A stretch of 6,815 bases of DNA, taken from positions 1-6,815 of the forward strand of contig CAMKTM010000127.1 of the NCBI GenBank assembly GCA_946415695.1. Reading direction: 5' to 3'. Of the stretch, positions 5,617 to 6,815 are shown one piece after another. The stretch's first letter is position 1; each line of letters begins with the position of its first letter. Position numbers and translations under genes: made by a program. The notes under the pieces were generated by a model that was given only the letters and a program-made list of their open reading frames with translations, was not told the DNA's origin and did not search any database. The stretch is from an uncultured Prevotellaceae bacterium (lineage in GTDB: Bacteria; Bacteroidota; Bacteroidia; Bacteroidales; Bacteroidaceae).

Positions 5617-6815
5617 AAACAGTAACTAAAAAACTGACAATTGCCCTATACATGCTCATAATAGTGTGTATAGGGCTTGCCACTGTAATAGAGAAATTCC
5701 GAGGCACAGCATTCGTCGGCGAACATATCTATGGCGCTTGGTGGTTCGTGACGCTATGGGCAGGACTGACGGTAACGGCCCTGGCTTATATCCTGAAGCA
5801 ACGACTTTACAAGCGCCTGGCTGTCATGCTGCTGCACGTATCGTTTGTGGTCATACTGGTAGGCGCTCTTACGACTCATCTCTTTGCCCGCAGAGGCACA
5901 ATCAGGCTCAGAACAGACATAACGGAAAACACATTTGTCAATAAAGACAATAAAGCCGAGCATTTGCCATTCTCCTTAACACTTAAAGCGTTTCGCATCG
6001 TCAACTATCCAGGCACTGATGCTCCGCTTGACTACCAAAGCATCATTTCAAGCGAAGCGGGAGAGATTGTAGTTTCAATGAACAATATCGGCCACATCAA
6101 TGGCTATCGTCTTTATCAATCAAGCTACGACTCCGATGGAGAAGGCGTAACTTTGGGAATTAACTACGACCCCTACGGCATTGCCATCACTTATTTCGGG
6201 TATCTCATGCTCCTGTTGAGCATTATCGCAACATTGCTCTCGAGCAAGACACAAATGCGAACGCTCTATCGTAAAGCAATGACGGCTCTGGTGCTTTTGT
6301 TTTGCATCAATGCCAACGCTGCCGACGGTCTGCAAACAGTAGATAAGGACATCGCCCATCGCATAGGCACCATAAATGTGCTATACAACAACCGCATCTG
6401 TCCGCTCAACACTGCCAGTACGGACTTCGTGACCAAGCTGACTGGCAGAGCATCATGGGAAGGTTTCAGTGCCGATGAGATATTCATAAGCTGGCTTATC
6501 TACTACTCCCCTTGGGAACAGCAGAAACTGATTCGGGTGAAAAGCAAAGAGGTTCAGAAACTCCTGGGCATTGAAAATGAGTGGGCTTCCTATAGCGATT
6601 TCCTGAACGAGTATCACGAATACAAGTTGCAGGATGCCGTCTCGGCCATATGGACAGGTCACGCCACAGCCAATCGTAAAGCCTTGATTGATGCAGATGA
6701 GAAATTCCATCTGATAGAAATGTTCTATCAAGGACAATTCGTCAGGATGTTCCCCTATAAAAGCGACGAAGGCGTCAACTGGTACACGCCTGGCGGTCAG
6801 TCGTTGCCTAAGGAA
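5613..6815 (+). CDS. Cytochrome c biogenesis protein, ResB (CcsB)/CcsA-type, system II; 5' part only
   Basis: The frame is open from TTG at 5613 through the right edge (401 codons). An in-frame TGA at 5604-5606 rules out a longer ORF, and the only nearby ATG (5652, Met14) would remove half of the first membrane helix, so TTG is the probable start; it overlaps the previous stop as TTGA. Visible parts are helix 1 (about 8-26), helix 2 (about 42-61), helix 3 (about 69-91, with His75 and His89), a periplasmic ResB-like segment (about 95-188), helix 4 (about 189-211), a further hydrophobic segment (223-237) ending ANAAD, and a long hydrophilic domain to the edge. System II proteins move haem across the inner membrane and attach it to CxxCH motifs; a histidine in the third helix of fused CcsBA binds haem, and His75 may be its equivalent. 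The WWD haem-handling CcsA half would lie beyond the window. Its nearest visible client is the di-heme lipoprotein just upstream. Confidence 0.8.
   Translation, partial: MKTVTKKLTIALYMLIIVCIGLATVIEKFRGTAFVGEHIYGAWWFVTLWAGLTVTALAYILKQRLYKRLAVMLLHVSFVVILVGALTTHLFARRGTIRLRTDITENTFVNKDNKAEHLPFSLTLKAFRIVNYPGTDAPLDYQSIISSEAGEIVVSMNNIGHINGYRLYQSSYDSDGEGVTLGINYDPYGIAITYFGYLMLLLSIIATLLSSKTQMRTLYRKAMTALVLLFCINANAADGLQTVDKDIAHRIGTINVLYNNRICPLNTASTDFVTKLTGRASWEGFSADEIFISWLIYYSPWEQQKLIRVKSKEVQKLLGIENEWASYSDFLNEYHEYKLQDAVSAIWTGHATANRKALIDADEKFHLIEMFYQGQFVRMFPYKSDEGVNWYTPGGQSLPKE

Noticed and set aside
5666..5944. 92-codon plus-strand open frame
   Set aside because: It is out of frame with the 401-codon cytochrome c biogenesis frame, which has clear membrane helices across the same bases.

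Overview
This window looks like chromosomal DNA of a Bacteroidales bacterium, most plausibly Prevotella-like. The reasons are Bacteroidetes-type promoters (TTG, 20 bp, TAnnTTTG followed by GC/CA), absence of Shine-Dalgarno-like starts, lipoproteins whose cysteine is followed by Asp/Glu-rich surface-export-like residues, a signal peptide ending in A|Q, and a ResB/CcsA-type cytochrome c assembly protein of the kind found in this phylum. The assignment comes from family recognition alone; no search was run.

Layout. (1) Bases 1-740, minus strand: a hemerythrin-domain protein with a ScdA_N/DUF542-like N-terminus, resembling the YtfE/RIC iron-sulfur repair and NO/O2-stress proteins. It is cut by the left edge. 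(2) Bases 741-1050: a divergent intergenic region with one recognisable Bacteroidetes promoter on each strand, plus small inverted repeats. (3) Bases 1051-2463, plus strand: an outer-membrane beta-barrel (porin-like) protein with a very acidic segment. (4) Bases 2464-2699: a non-coding spacer with an AT-rich 15-bp palindrome and a tandem array of nearly three 22-bp units. (5) Bases 2700-3899: an imelysin (M75) lipoprotein. (6) Bases 3904-5616: a lipoprotein of the di-heme oxidoreductase family (DUF1111/COG3488) with two CxxCH haem sites. (7) Bases 5613 to the right edge: the N-terminal 401 codons of a ResB (CcsB)/CcsA-type system II cytochrome c biogenesis protein, starting at TTG and overlapping the previous gene by 4 bp.

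How they fit together. Genes 5, 6 and 7 are tightly packed (4-nt gap, then 4-nt overlap) and are almost certainly co-transcribed; the barrel gene just upstream may belong to the same unit. The last gene would supply covalent haem attachment, and the di-heme lipoprotein is the only c-type cytochrome visible as its client. Imelysin proteins recur next to DUF1111 di-heme proteins in iron- or haem-related loci of other bacteria. A reasonable inference is an envelope iron/haem acquisition or redox module with its own cytochrome maturation factor. Both lipoproteins carry export-like acidic stretches right after the lipid-anchored cysteine, which suggests cell-surface exposure, next to an outer-membrane barrel. 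The substrate and the chemistry cannot be read from the sequence.
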